Below, piece by piece: positions 29,623 to 40,209 of a stretch of 64,000 nucleotides of DNA (position 1 is its first letter; the number at the start of each line of letters is the position of its first letter). The position numbers and the translations under genes were made by a program. Origin of the DNA: Staphylotrichum longicolle (Eukaryota; Ascomycota; Sordariomycetes; Sordariales; Chaetomiaceae); the NCBI GenBank assembly GCA_019096155.1, contig JAHCVI010000005.1, forward strand, positions 940,468 to 1,004,467, in the 5' to 3' direction. The notes beneath the pieces were generated by a model. It saw only the letters and a list, made by a program, of their open reading frames with translations, did no database searches and was not told where the DNA came from.

Positions 29623-31667
29623 TTACGGGGTAATGGTCTCTATCGAAGCTGGCCACGGGAAAACCACATTTCTCGTTGACTGGCCCTTAAAGAAACACAA
29701 GCCAGAAATCCAGCGCCTAACATGCAGTTGAGGAATGTGATATTCGTCATCGAGGCCGGCAAACTCAACCTCAAGGGACACGTGGCGATCTATGTCGTTG
29801 TTGCCCATCGTCTTAGAATTGGGTTTCCTTGGACGGGACGATGTGAAGACGAATGCGGGTTGGACTCCTTGCTCGCCGACCTGCCTGTTGTTGGCGCTCC
29901 CCTCCCTTCTCTTGACATCAGTTCCCCGAGAATCACGGCAATCTTCCCAAATGAAAATGGCCTTGTACGGGGTTACAGCCTTCCGAAGACCCCAGAGACT
30001 CCCTAACCGGAGTGTCTCCCCGCTGTCTATTGCCCTGACCAGCCTCTCAGCCGCCATATGTATATATCTTTTAGGGAAAGCCCCCTTCCCAAACCGACCG
30101 CCGTCGTTGTCCAAGGAATCAAGACGTAGGTAGGCTTCAATAAAACCGGCAATGGAAATATGGGAGAGAGATTGTAGTTTGTGAGCAAGTTGGGCAAGCC
30201 GCTTCCGCTGGTGTAGCATCAAGCTGCCATGCGGTTCCTTAACCCAGGGCAACTGGTCAGAGAAATTCGCGGTATAAATAGTTCTGCCCAACTCCCAGAG
30301 GTGTCCCTTGGTCATGGTGCCGCGCGCGGTAAGTTCTACGTTGAAGCGGCAGCCCTTGTTGAAGGTTAGGCTGCGATCGATTCGAGGGCCGTCGAACTCA
30401 TTAAAGAATTGTGTCTGCAAGTATGTGGGGATGGTTGTTCGGGACGATGAATGATGGGTTGCCTCAGTTCTGCTGTTATTGAGGATCTCCCCATTAAGGA
30501 GACACATCGTTAACATCGACAGAAACAGATCGAAACTGTGGGTATTCTGTTGCAGTCTTCCTGTGTCAAGCCGGATCGGATATCGGCAACAGTTGGCAAC
30601 GATGGCAAGACGATCCCAGTTATCGTTTAACTCCCTCCTTCCGATGCCGGCGATAATCGTTGGAAACATAGCGCTCGATCTTTCCAACAGGAGTGTGTAT
30701 TTGCCGGCTCTGTCGAGGACACGGTGGATTGCCATACTCTCATCCAACGTCCGAGGCCAGATGTATTGGAATGCTCGGCATAGCTTAGTGGCTTCGGAAG
30801 AGAAGTCCACAAACTTGATGCACAGCTCGCCCGGCACGTCGCCAAAGTCGTAGGACCGTTTGTTCCTGTCTAGGCCGGCTGCAAGGCGGATCAAGAGCGT
30901 CAACTGACTCCCTGTGTGGTGACGCCCTTGGAACGTCCAAGCTCTCGTCCACCAACGGTCGCTCGTTATCTTGTCCAATAACATCAGCGCTCTCTGCGTC
31001 TCCAAGCGGTTTGTCGCCGTTGAAACTCGGTACCCTCCTGCCTCCCGATTCTCGTCCACGAGCTCTCCCGCAAGAATCCTGGCTAGGAGATGTAATTCAT
31101 CCTCAGAGCTGATAGGTTGACTGACCAATGCGACAGGGTGGTTGCTGAGTTTGTAGACCAGATCCATGGTCTAGACGGCGGCTCGTTGGTCCTTGCACTT
31201 TTGTAGTTACATGCGACTTTGCACGCGTGCTGCTTCATGCTGTGCCGATCAATCCACAAAACCCTCATTCCAACGTGCTGCATATAGACGATGATGCGGT
31301 CAAAGACGCAATTCCGAACCGGTGACGAGTAGAAATTTCGTTTGTCTCTGGTCTGCACCTCGTAGCGTCCCGTACTTCCGTCCTCAGACTTAGAAGGCTT
31401 CCAGGTACATGATAGAGCGAGGTAACTCTTCTCGTCGAAAGCATTGATCCAGTGTCGGAGTAATGGGATTCGCTGCATCGAATTCCCAGCCAGCTGTCGC
31501 TCGTGGGTTTCGTCCAAGGAAAGACACTCAAGATGCTTGATGTACCGTAGGAATTTCTGGTGTCGTTCTTGGCTCTTCTGAATCTCGAGGACGAGTGAGA
31601 CGTTCGACTTGGGTTGGCATCCCGCGATTTCGACTAAAGAACCCGCAATAGGACCACATGTCTCCAT
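29623..31667 (-). pseudogene. HET-domain protein, one frameshift and one TAG
   Basis: Heterokaryon-incompatibility protein. The first frame (31667-31083) gives 'YLALSCTWKPSKSEDGS', 'GRYEVQTRDKRNFYSSPVR' and 'RIIVYMQHVGMRVLWIDRH', the HET-domain core. After a frameshift near 31205 the second frame continues 'CKDQRAAV', then TAG at 31171-31173 where a Gln is expected, then 'TMDLVYKLSNHPVALVSQPI', 'LMLLDKITSDRWWTRAWTFQ' and a long C-terminal region to 29623 containing 'KGHLWELGRTIYTANFSD' and 'RYIHMAAERLVRAI'. Only these two changes separate it from an intact gene, so loss looks recent. Confidence 0.75.
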
Positions 31668-32013
31668 TCTCGGCAGGAATAAGAAATGCCGAAGGCGAGA
31701 GCAAATCTGGCTGTATATTGGGGGACCTAGGGGTTGATCTTCGGTGGCTGAAGTGAGGGTCGCAAGTACAGTAAGTAGTTAGTACAGTACGGTACAAGAC
31801 GATGAACTTTTCACTTTAGATTAGGGATGAAGCTGCGGTGCTGATGTGGCAACCCCTCGTTTCACGACATTCTTGTGCAGCACAGCAGCCAATCAGCACA
31901 GCCATCGGGCACAAAACTCCACCTTTTCCCTGCGTGACAGATCGAGAAACGCTCCTTCGAGTATCCCGACGAGCCTTGTGGTGGCTCACAGGTTGACAGT
32001 GGTGTTCGAGTTA
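31668..32013. other. No gene seen
   Basis: Intergenic sequence upstream of the HET pseudogene. Confidence 0.4.
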
Positions 32014-32365
32014 ACACATTTGATAAGCGAGTGCACCAGACAAGCGAGTGCACCACTTCTCACCACCCTATAGATACTCTCGTCATTTGCAGCACACAAC
32101 ACTAGGAACCAAGTACAATTACACCAGAAGCTGCTGAATCAGATGATTCCACAACCTCCTGGCAAGTGCGTGCATTATGGCCGGGCTTGCCACATACACC
32201 ACAGCACCGAACCCTCGTACGACCCCTCCCCCCCCCCCCCCCCCCCCACCTTCTCTACTGCTGCCATCCGGCTACATTTCTTGCACTCCCTCCATAGCTA
32301 TGGCCTTCTGGACTATTAGATTATATATGTCCTATAAATTAAGGACCCTCCAAGCCGCAAAGATT
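32014..32365 (-). mobile_element. Truncated pogo/Fot-like element (3' end only)
   Basis: Begins next to TA with a degenerate terminal repeat: ACACATTT, then two tandem boxes GATAAGCGAGTGCACCA and GACAAGCGAGTGCACCA (32022-32055). It continues with sequence clearly related to the end of the element at 55084 (zinc-knuckle tail of the transposase, read on the minus strand) until about 32365, where the match stops. A run of about 21 C (32227-32247) interrupts it. The other end and most of the transposase are missing. Confidence 0.75.
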
Positions 32366-32861
32366 TCTTGAATAGTTACTGTTGGCCGTTTCCGTAGGTC
32401 TTTGCGTCCTACTACATCGAAGCCATCCTCACCACTATCTGCCTGATTCTACTCGTCGCCATCCGCTTCCGCCTGATCACTGGCATAGACCGCATCTAAA
32501 AAGTCTTCACGAGCACCCTTAGCGATATGGTCTAGAGCGTCTACGGTTCGTGAAATCCGAGCTCTTTATGCCCCCTTCTCGGCTGTCTCGGTAGCTGTCG
32601 GGAGCAATTTTGCTCCCGAGTTACTCCGACACCCTAGACAAAAAATTTACAGCTGTCATTGTTGGGTAGTCTTCTCGATAGCCGTTATGGCCGCCTCACT
32701 GTACACCATCCTCCGCGTGAACAAGGACAGGGACTTGTCAGTGTCCAGATACGATATCATCACCTCTCTCCTTGTCTCCATACTGGCCACCTTGATTGCG
32801 CTTGTGCACATCCGGCCAAGCGTTGGTCGCCTCAGTAACAAGCACACACCACATCTTGGTC
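32366..32861. other. No gene supported; hydrophobic decayed frames
   Basis: Plus-strand stretches read like membrane helices ('YYIEAILTTICLILLVAIRF' at about 32410-32470 and 'DIITSLLVSILATLIALVHI' at about 32755-32815), separated by stops. They may be remains of a membrane protein gene that I cannot name. Confidence 0.25.
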
Positions 32862-33046
32862 TTGTAGCCCACGCTGCTTCGCGCCTGTGGCCGAATCCCA
32901 TACCTGGACCGTCTCGTCGTCGGAGCCGGATAGGATGACCCGGCCGTCCAGCAAGAAGGCAACAGCATAGGCCGTGTCCGAATGGCCTTGTAGCACATTC
33001 CACTCAACGCTATCACCTTCTCGCCGGACGGCGTGGCGTCTTTATA
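32862..33046. pseudogene. Two inverted WD40 fragments
   Basis: On the minus strand 33010-32862 reads 'NVLQGHSDTAYAVAFLLDG', 'RVILSGSDDETVQVWDSAT' and 'GAKQRGLQ', one complete WD40 unit of the NWD type seen at 11.5-12.2 kb. Directly beside it on the plus strand, 33005-33046 reads 'NAITFSPDGVASL', the start of another such unit. The two face each other, so an inverted joining of repeat pieces has occurred. Confidence 0.6.
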
Positions 33047-33380
33047 ACACTTTTTGAAACTTGGCTCGTAACTTCTAAAGAATCTCCTCGGTACTGGCTG
33101 GAGTGGCTTATCTACGGAGATAAATTCATTAGCCACATTTGGTGCAGTAGTGATTGCATAACGGAACTATATACGTACCTGTTACATGTTGTAGGCAATG
33201 TATGTTCCGTGAGACAAGCCCGGACTTGGGTGAGACAATCCCAGAGCAGATTGAAATCCAGAAAGTGCCCGCTGATACATCGCTTCCGCCTCCTCCTCTG
33301 CTAGCCGAAGCGTGAGAGATTTCTTGTCCTCGTCCGTTTGTCACCTGATCACTTGCGGAGGCATAGGATGTAGCTTGTAA

Positions 33381-35215
33381 TCAACGCGCAAGGGGCATCG
33401 ATTGTACGGACTCTGTGTCGATCTCTTCCAGCACGGAGGGCATCGAAGCCAATCTTCTCTGAAAGTCTTCGCTTCCCTGGAGCCTCGCTTTGACGTAGGA
33501 GCGTATATCCTCATCGACGGAATCCCTGTCTATTGGGATCCTGTTGTCGTTGTGAATCCATCCGCCAAAACCGGATTCGAGTTCCTCTTCTCGCCTGCTT
33601 GTGGCGACGAGGTGAACATGTGTGAGATCGGTGCCAGCCAGCGTTTTCATCCAGTCGAGCAATTCAGCTCTGGTGACGCACTCATCAAGAGCATCCAGTA
33701 TGATCCGAAGGTTCTTGGGATGCTGCATCATTCTATGAACGGTCCTAGACAGTGACACGGTCGCTGGTTGCTTCCGGCCGTCGTCGCACGACGTGAAGAG
33801 GGAGTCGAGGTCTCTCCGTGTATCGGCGCACTGCGAATACAACTGGAAAGCAAGCGAGCGTAGCAGGTTGTCTAGGTGTTGCTTGTCTTTGTCGCGGAAG
33901 TCGAAAAAGAAATCGAGGCAAACACACGAGTCGGGTCGGACGTCGTGCAGATGGTCAAGGATCGTCGAAGTAAGCACCGTCTTGCCGCAGCCAGACAAAC
34001 CGTGCAACCACAAATGCCGGCGCAACCCCGACTTCCATTCGAGGAAAGCAGTGCTAGTGATGAACCAGTTCCCAGTGCCTTCCTGCCGCTTTTCCTTTGC
34101 CGCATTGCGGTTCGTCGAAGGATCCGGGGGTGAGAGCCACGTCTTGAGCTTGTCAAGACGACTGTCTGACTTAAGACTGTCAAACCCCTCATGTATGTTG
34201 CTTATGTTGGGCCTGATATGCTGCAGTTCTTCTTCCACTATGTATGGTTAGATAACGTTGCATAAATGAGAACTGCACTACTAACCCGAACGAAGTACTT
34301 CGCCGATCCGCCTCTCCTGCTCGACTTTATTGGGCGGGATCTGACGCAGGAGATCCTTCGCATACGCCGCCGCCATCATTGCCGCAAAGCCCTGCCACTC
34401 CTTGTTCTTGTGCGAGTCCGAGTAGTCGCAGATCCCACGGATTACCAGGCATGGGAAGTGGTTCATCAGGCCGGCCGCCGCCATTTCGAAGCAAAGGACG
34501 CCCTTGTCATCTGCTAAACTGTCCCGAATACGCGCATCGTTCATCAGTTGGTTTGCGCTGGCAACCAATCCGTAGTGAATCGCGGGATCATCGTCCTCTT
34601 CGTCTCGTGCGTCTCGGATCACCACAAGCGCCTCGTCATTGCCGCACGTGACGTCGCAGTGGCCAGACGAGTGTGTAGGATGCACAATGTCGGCTTTGTA
34701 TAGTCTGTCGCTTTCCGGAGGAGGCCGTGTGTACTTCTTTCGCTTCTTGATCTTCTTCAATGCCATGTCCACATCATCGGCAAGCTGGTGACCCTTCATC
34801 TCGTATGTGCCCCTGAGGGTGCTCACAGCCGTCCGTAGCACCATGGGTGGTTGGTCCAGGAATCCCGTCTCCTGAAACGACTGATTCTGGATGGTCTTGC
34901 CAAAGTCGTACTGGAACACGCCACCTTTCCCGCCATCAGGACTGCTGACTACGATATCCCCGAGTCGGACATCATGCCTCCGGCTAGGGGCACCGCCTCC
35001 GATGCCGACTATCAATCCGATGCGCACGTTTGGAAAGCTGTGGAGCATGTCTCGGGCTACTGCCGCCGCGGACGCTATGCCGTATTCCGCATCAGGCAGA
35101 ACGGCAATGACGACATTGTGACTGCCGATCTTGCCCAGGACATAGCTGTTGTTGTCGTGCTGTGAGACTTGGCAAGGGCCGTCGTGTTCTTCGTCGAGGA
35201 AGGCCCGGGCTGCTA
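33381..35215 (-). pseudogene. PNP-NACHT NLR gene, truncated at both ends
   Basis: Exon 1 (about 35215-34286) is a PNP-like domain: 'VAARAFLDEEHDGP', 'YVLGKIGSHNVVIAVLPDA', 'RIGLIVGIGGGAP', 'VRLGDIVVSSPDGG', 'IHYGLVASANQLMNDA' and 'VIRGICDYSDSHKNKEW'. A 48-base intron (34238-34285) leads to the NACHT exon: 'HLWLHGLSGCGKTVL' (Walker A), 'RIILDALDECVTRAELL' (Walker B) and 'SYVKARLQGSEDFQ', ending at 33381. The usual start of the PNP domain ('GWICALP.E') is missing, a TAG lies upstream in frame, and the protein diverges and stops after 'SVLEEI', where relatives go on into helical and repeat regions. The core is uninterrupted from 35215 to 33381, so a short PNP-NACHT protein could still be made if a start codon (for example Met 35048) is used. 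Confidence 0.75.
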
Positions 35216-36271
35216 CGGACTCGACGGGAAAGTAGTGTCGGACTAGCCGTCGTTGGTATCGCTATCGTTGAGGATTAGGGCAGTATCATTCCATGACTTT
35301 TCGACAACCATGTTCGGGGCATCGTGTGCATCGTATGGTGGCAGCGCATGTAAGGGGAGGCCAAGAATGGCTGCAAGGGATTCACGTTTCGAACAAGCAG
35401 GTTAAACATTTTGTCCAGCGCCCCCCCCAGGGGCTTTCCTCACGTGGGTTACCCGCGCACGGAACAGGACGAGGCGAAACGGCAAGGCCAGAAGAACAGT
35501 AAAGATAGCATCCTCCAAGATCAGCCGCGATGATACCCTGCTGCACGCCCCACACTCGGTGGTCATTTTCCGACCGGCAAATGTGGGTTCCTCATGAACG
35601 ATATAATTGGGTTGCCTGTGAACGAATCAGGCGCGACCGTGCGAAAATAAGAGAAACAGCTAGTTTGTCGAGTGCGGCCCCCGAGGTCATGGCATGCCTG
35701 AGCAGGACGGGACGATCTGACTGTCGTCTCTGGAAGAGAAGCCACTGTGTAACGCGTTCCTTCTGCTTCTTGTGAACGCCGTTGTCCTGCTCCATCGCCG
35801 GGATGGTATTCAGAGATATTAGGAGGAGAATCAAATTGTCCGAACCAAGAGTGTTTCCAGTCGAAGCTTCTCGGGAGTCAAGAGGCGCACCCTTCTTTAC
35901 CCTTGCTCCTGCGCACGATTTCTGACCCTGAGTACCGGGGAATAGGGACATTGGTGTCAATACCATGCTTGCACCCGAGGGGGTCAGGGAGAAGCTGGAT
36001 GTTTGTGCATGCAACAGTGTGTTTGTCCAAAACAGACTTTGTGTGAAGATCGTTGCTGACATGGAGGCAAGATTCCCACATAACGCGGTGGAAAACTTTG
36101 CATCTGCGAGTACGGCCAAAGCGACGATAGTTTGATCAGGCCCTTGTTCCTGGAAGGAGAATCTTCGCTGCGAGAATTCCAGGACTCCAGGGCCGGTGGA
36201 AGAAGTCTAGAAATCCCAGTTTTTCCAATATCGCAAGCCACAGCTCCACCCCCCGAACGACTCGTACCTCT
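35216..36271. other. No gene supported
   Basis: A 175-codon minus-strand frame (35592-36119) and shorter frames exist, but composition and lack of any motif do not support a gene. Confidence 0.35.
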
Positions 36272-37231
36272 TTGGTACACACCATCATGTCAATGGATGA
36301 CAATATCGCCCTGCCAACTTTCAAATCCTCAATGTTGCGATTCGTCTGTATCTCAGACACCCACAACGACGACTACACAGCCTTGTTCCAACCGCTCCCG
36401 ATTACTCACCACCAGACTTACCCACTTTCAGTGATTCTCTATCCGTTGCACCCACAAAGGAATGCTCCAGTTGGCGCTCCAGGTGAGGACACAATGCCGG
36501 GCCGTGACTCGGACGAGCCGTCCGATCCGCAAGACCTGGCCGCAGCGGGGCGTGCCCGGTCGTCACGCCTGCCGTACGATTCCGTTTATAATACTCCACG
36601 TCAGCAACCTTCACCAATTGTCCACAAGACTCTAACAGAAGACTCTGCCCGTTCTAACATGAACGGATCCGCAAGTGAAAACAATGCGCCTCTCAAGTAC
36701 AATTGCATCTTCGACTTTGCCGGCTGCAAAAAGACCTTCGACCAGAAGAAAACCTGGAAGCGTCACGTCGAAATCCAGCACTTCCTCCTCAACTACTGGC
36801 GCTGTACCGAAGGCGCCTGCGCCAACAACAAGACTCACCCTAGCCGCGTCATCTTCACCCGCAAAGACCTCTTCATCCAACATCTCCGGCGTACGCACGC
36901 CCCCAAGGACCTCAAATCCAACAACAACACCGGCAAATCCACCCCGCAACTCGCTGAGTGGGACACGCAAGCCCGCACCCTCCAGACCACCGCCATCCAC
37001 TCGCGCTGCGCCCCGCCCGTGCGGATACAGTGCCCCGTGCCAGAGTGCATAAAGGAGGTCTTCCATGGCGCCGAGGTGTTGGGCCAGTGGACAGAGCACG
37101 TCGCGGTGTATATAGAGGGAGGGGGAGGATTGTATTTGACGGAACGGGAAAAGCCACGCTCGTGGACTGGGCTAGTAAGGCAGATGTGGCCATCATTGAG
37201 CGCGGGAAGGGGGGCGGTGGGTGGGTATTGA
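36272..37231 (+). CDS. C2H2 zinc-finger protein, possibly with a fused metallophosphoesterase start
   Basis: 319-residue frame. Residues about 140-200 hold two unusual C2H2 units of a fungal type: 'CIFDFAGCKKTFDQKKTWKR' with 'HVEIQH', then 'CTEGACANNKTH', 'FTRKDLFIQHLRRTH'. A further Cys pair ('CPVPECIKEVFHGAEVLGQW') follows. Proteins of this sort are nuclear, DNA-binding or uncharacterised. The natural start may be the Met at 36494 ('MPGRDSDEP'). The 74 residues before it include 'LRFVCISDTHNDD', the first metal-binding motif of calcineurin-like phosphoesterases, which does not belong to a zinc-finger protein and suggests a fused relic. The C-terminus runs into a Gly-rich end next to a minisatellite. 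Confidence 0.6.
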   Translation: MVHTIMSMDDNIALPTFKSSMLRFVCISDTHNDDYTALFQPLPITHHQTYPLSVILYPLHPQRNAPVGAPGEDTMPGRDSDEPSDPQDLAAAGRARSSRLPYDSVYNTPRQQPSPIVHKTLTEDSARSNMNGSASENNAPLKYNCIFDFAGCKKTFDQKKTWKRHVEIQHFLLNYWRCTEGACANNKTHPSRVIFTRKDLFIQHLRRTHAPKDLKSNNNTGKSTPQLAEWDTQARTLQTTAIHSRCAPPVRIQCPVPECIKEVFHGAEVLGQWTEHVAVYIEGGGGLYLTEREKPRSWTGLVRQMWPSLSAGRGAVGGY

Positions 37232-37269
37232 GGGTTGGGTCCTACTACCTCTCCTGCTGTCTAAGGGCT

Positions 37270-37437
37270 AGTGGTGAGGATGAGGCCGGCTGCGGGGATG
37301 AGGCCGGCGGTGGGGATAGGGCTGGCGGCGGGGATGAGGCTGGCGGCGGTGATGGGGCCGGCGGCGAGGAAGAGGCTGTGCGACGGGGGTGGGGCCGGCG
37401 GCGGGGATGAGGCCGGCGGTGGGGATAGGGCCGGCGC
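37270..37437 (+). repeat. GC-rich 18-base minisatellite
   Basis: About nine imperfect copies of an 18-base unit close to GGGGATGAGGCCGGCGGT. In one frame it codes a Gly-Asp-Glu-Ala-Gly-Gly cycle. It follows the stop of the C2H2 gene at once, so length change here could alter that gene's 3' end. Confidence 0.75.
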
Positions 37438-38143
37438 CTAGAGAGCTCTTATCGCGGCCATGATCTTCCAGAATCTAACCATATTTTCGAAAGACCCGGC
37501 CATTAAATCCATGCTCCCAGCACCGAGCGATTCCGCCGAAGCAACGATAAGCTTTGAGATGTCATCGGAATGCCAAGAGAAGTCGACGTGTCGGCGAGAC
37601 GACGGCGGCGCTGAGTGCTGGAACGGCTATGCTTCTTCTGCACACGGTCAGCCATGTTGGGCAAGAGCGCGACTGTATCGACGTGTATAGGACGCTGTCT
37701 GACGGGATTTCGAGAATATCCATCGTGTCGACCTCATATTCAGCGGCGGGGACTCGGGAGCGCTGACGACTCCTGCAGAAGAGCCGGTGAACATTTTATA
37801 GGAACGAACCAAATAATCCCAAGAGGAAGACACCATTTGCATCAGCCTGCGCGAGTGGTAATCGTGACAACGAGCGAAACGCAGGGGCGAGGCTGTGGGA
37901 GAAGTCGGGTCTGCAAGGCAAGAAAGTTTCGAGATCTAGGTCGGTTGTGACGAGTCTAGGGCGGGTGGAAGGAGCAGTGCAGGGCAGGCAGAGAAAGGAA
38001 AGCAGGTGGGGGAAGGGGCACCTTGGTCCACAGCACAACACCGAACATGCTGTATCAACACTAAATCCAGTATATTGCAATGACTGTACAACCTTGACTG
38101 TAATGTTCAACACTTTCTAGACAGCTATCCCATTTCGGGTTGA
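37438..38143. other. No gene seen
   Basis: No coding feature recognised on either strand. Confidence 0.4.
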
Positions 38144-38419
38144 CTAGTCCCGAGAGTAGGCCCGGATGATGATGTAGCCTCCCCTTGAGTCGCTGACCGC
38201 CTGCAAGCCGCCCAAAAGTTGCTCAAGTGGTGATGCTAACTCCTCATCCGGTGCACCACCCAAATCTTCCTCAGCCAGGTGCCTGAAAAAGCGCTGATAG
38301 CAACCCAAAGTCGTGTCGTCATAAGAATCCCTCCTCTTCAGATATTCCAAGAACCTGGCCTCATGGTGTGAATAGTTCTTGAACCCTGCCTCCGGGTGAG
38401 CCGTAGGTGCAACCCAACA
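38144..38419 (-). CDS. Unknown protein fragment with good coding character
   Basis: The minus strand is open from a TAG at 38420 to the stop at 38144 and reads 'AHPEAGFKNYSHHEARFLEY', 'LKRRDSYDDTTLGCYQRFFR' and 'GGAPDEELASPLEQLLGGLQ'. The composition, with many charged and aromatic residues in a natural order, suggests real protein, but there is no suitable Met upstream (first Met 38350) and I recognise no family. It is probably the 3' exon of a truncated gene or lies behind an intron I cannot place. Confidence 0.35.
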   Translation of the reverse strand, partial: CWVAPTAHPEAGFKNYSHHEARFLEYLKRRDSYDDTTLGCYQRFFRHLAEEDLGGAPDEELASPLEQLLGGLQAVSDSRGGYIIIRAYSRD

Positions 38420-38772
38420 CTAAAAACAACAGTCTGACTGATCGTACCTCCTTACCACACTTCAGCTACCACGTCTCGGGCGGAAACCACGTGCTCTGCG
38501 ACCTTCAGGGCGGCATCTGCCAGCATGAGCTCGTCTTATCCGATCCGGTGATCCTCTCCCGGACCGGCGACTACGGCGTCACCGATCTCGGCCGCGACGG
38601 CATCAGCTCCTTCTTCAGTCAGCACGACTGCAACCAGCACTGCCGCCCCAACTGGACGAAGCCCGCCAATCCGCGGCTACACTTCAACCCGGTCCCAGGC
38701 ACGACCATGCTCCGCCGCACCGTGCCAACCGCCGCATCCCGGCCCAGCGATACCCGTAACTATAGGAACTAG
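38407..38772 (+). pseudogene. Alpha-kinase (MHCK/EF2K type) C-terminal fragment
   Basis: From about 38460 the frame reads 'HFSYHVSGGNHVLCDLQGG', 'LVLSDPVILSRTGDYGVTD', 'LGRDGISSFFSQHDCNQHCR' and ends 'GTTMLRRTVPTA'. The catalytic Asp-Leu-Gln-Gly motif, the T-D-x-G-x-x-G-I nucleotide/metal motif and the zinc site H-x-C-x3-C (HDCNQHC) belong to the second half of an atypical alpha-kinase domain. The ATP-binding N-terminal lobe is missing, so the fragment cannot be an active kinase unless an upstream exon exists outside what I can see. The C-terminal end looks natural. Confidence 0.72.
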
Positions 38773-38814
38773 TAATGAGTGAGGGATTGAGCAGTGGCGG
38801 ATCACGTCCTACGG

Positions 38815-38932
38815 GTACGCGGTTAGAGGATACAGATCGTGTTTCCTGAGGCCCTTGGCGATGCCGCTAATGGTGCCACCGGTGCCGGCGCCTGCCACGA
38901 CGACGGCCGTAATCCTGCCGCCGGTCTGAGTC
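38815..38932 (-). pseudogene. Cysteine synthase/cystathionine beta-synthase fragment
   Basis: The minus strand reads 'GRITAVVVAGAGTGGTISGI' followed by 'AKGLRKHD'. The Gly-Thr-Gly-Gly-Thr stretch is the phosphate-cup loop that holds pyridoxal phosphate in the cysteine synthase/CBS family. A stop follows after about ten more residues, and no other part of the enzyme is recognisable nearby. Confidence 0.6.
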
Positions 38933-40209
38933 GAGGCTCCTCAATTCTGCGGTCGATCCCGCCTTTTCTGCGTACACAAATATATTTCACTCCTCAGCAG
39001 CTAGGTTGCACGCCAGATGCAAGGAACTGTTCTTACCCCCTTTGGCATCTTCTTCCCAACTCCCGATTGGTAACAGTCGAAGGCTATCTCGGTGACGCGA
39101 TCGGAATCTGCACCAGAGTCGCAGGTCCCCGAAAACGTGTTCCTGGACCGGGCAGTTCACTTCCTTTTTGGGGCAAGTTGCTGACTCAGCAGAGCTTGGG
39201 TCTCGTGTTGAAAGACGGTTTTCTGAATTCAAACGGTAGTGAACGCGAACGCGCTCAGTTTTTTTGGGGTGGGCGGAGGTGGTTGAAGATGGGTTGAGCG
39301 AGGTGGAGTGGGGGTTGTTAGGAAAGCTCGGCCTGCCTGCCAGCATGGCGAAATCTGTGCCTTGGATGGACGACGGTGTCACTCCGGGATGAGCCGACGA
39401 TGTGCAGGGGGACCACTAACACAAGATCTATACCACATAACCACCTCGTGATAGTGCAACTTCCATGCACAAGAACATGAACAATTCTCCAATATGAGCC
39501 CAGTAGTTGTCCGGGGGCTGAAAAGCCACCCTTTGTCAACCTCCATTTGACTTCCATCCATTCCATACCTACCAGAAAACACGTGATCCCGTCCGCTTTC
39601 CCCTAGTTAAACTGGTGAGACCTGCATCCGCTTTCAGCTCCTTCTCAGACCCAATCTGCCTTGCCGCCATGTCATTGTTCAGCGGCCGCAGCGGTTGGGT
39701 AAGCCTCCTATTCGCCCCCACTTATCGAAATCCGGTGAGGCAACGGGGAGTTTAGCCAGAGGGGGAATGGGGAAGAGGAGGAAAAGGGGGGGCGGGCACG
39801 GGAATCTCTCACACACACACATGTAGCACCGCTAAATCCAGGAGATTATTGCTATACAAAATACAAGCGGTGTAAATAATCAACCCCTGCAATCGGACAA
39901 TGTGTCCGTCCGCTTACACGGTGTATCAATGCGAAATAGGCGAATTGCGCAGGGCATAGCCTCAATGCGTCATCTCGTCGGATTCTATCCGAGACTCAGC
40001 GTCAGCCGTGACTGAGACTCCTACAGTGGAGAGCCTGTCTGCATTTTCCTCTATCTACCGTTGACAATGCGTCATCAAGCAATGGGATTCGAGGAGTAAG
40101 CTGCCAGAAGGAAGGACCTGTCACTATAAAGCTAACAGCGCTCGTTCCTATTCTCACAGATTGAGAATCAACCCAATTCGATGTGGAATGCCGTATCTCT
40201 GAACTTAGA
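38933..40209. other. No gene supported
   Basis: Contains a short 'ATG TCA TTG ...TGG GTAAGC' stretch at about 39669 that resembles a first exon with donor site but has no identified continuation, a purine-rich run (39745-39795) and a CA microsatellite at about 39811-39821. The last few hundred bases are the probable promoter of the esterase gene. Confidence 0.35.

Noticed and set aside
35592..36119. 175-codon minus-strand frame
   Set aside because: Length is suggestive but composition is Ser/Thr/Leu-random, no domain or splice signal seen.
38839..39297. 152-codon plus-strand frame
   Set aside because: Starts on the antisense of the cysteine-synthase fragment; later part has no motif.
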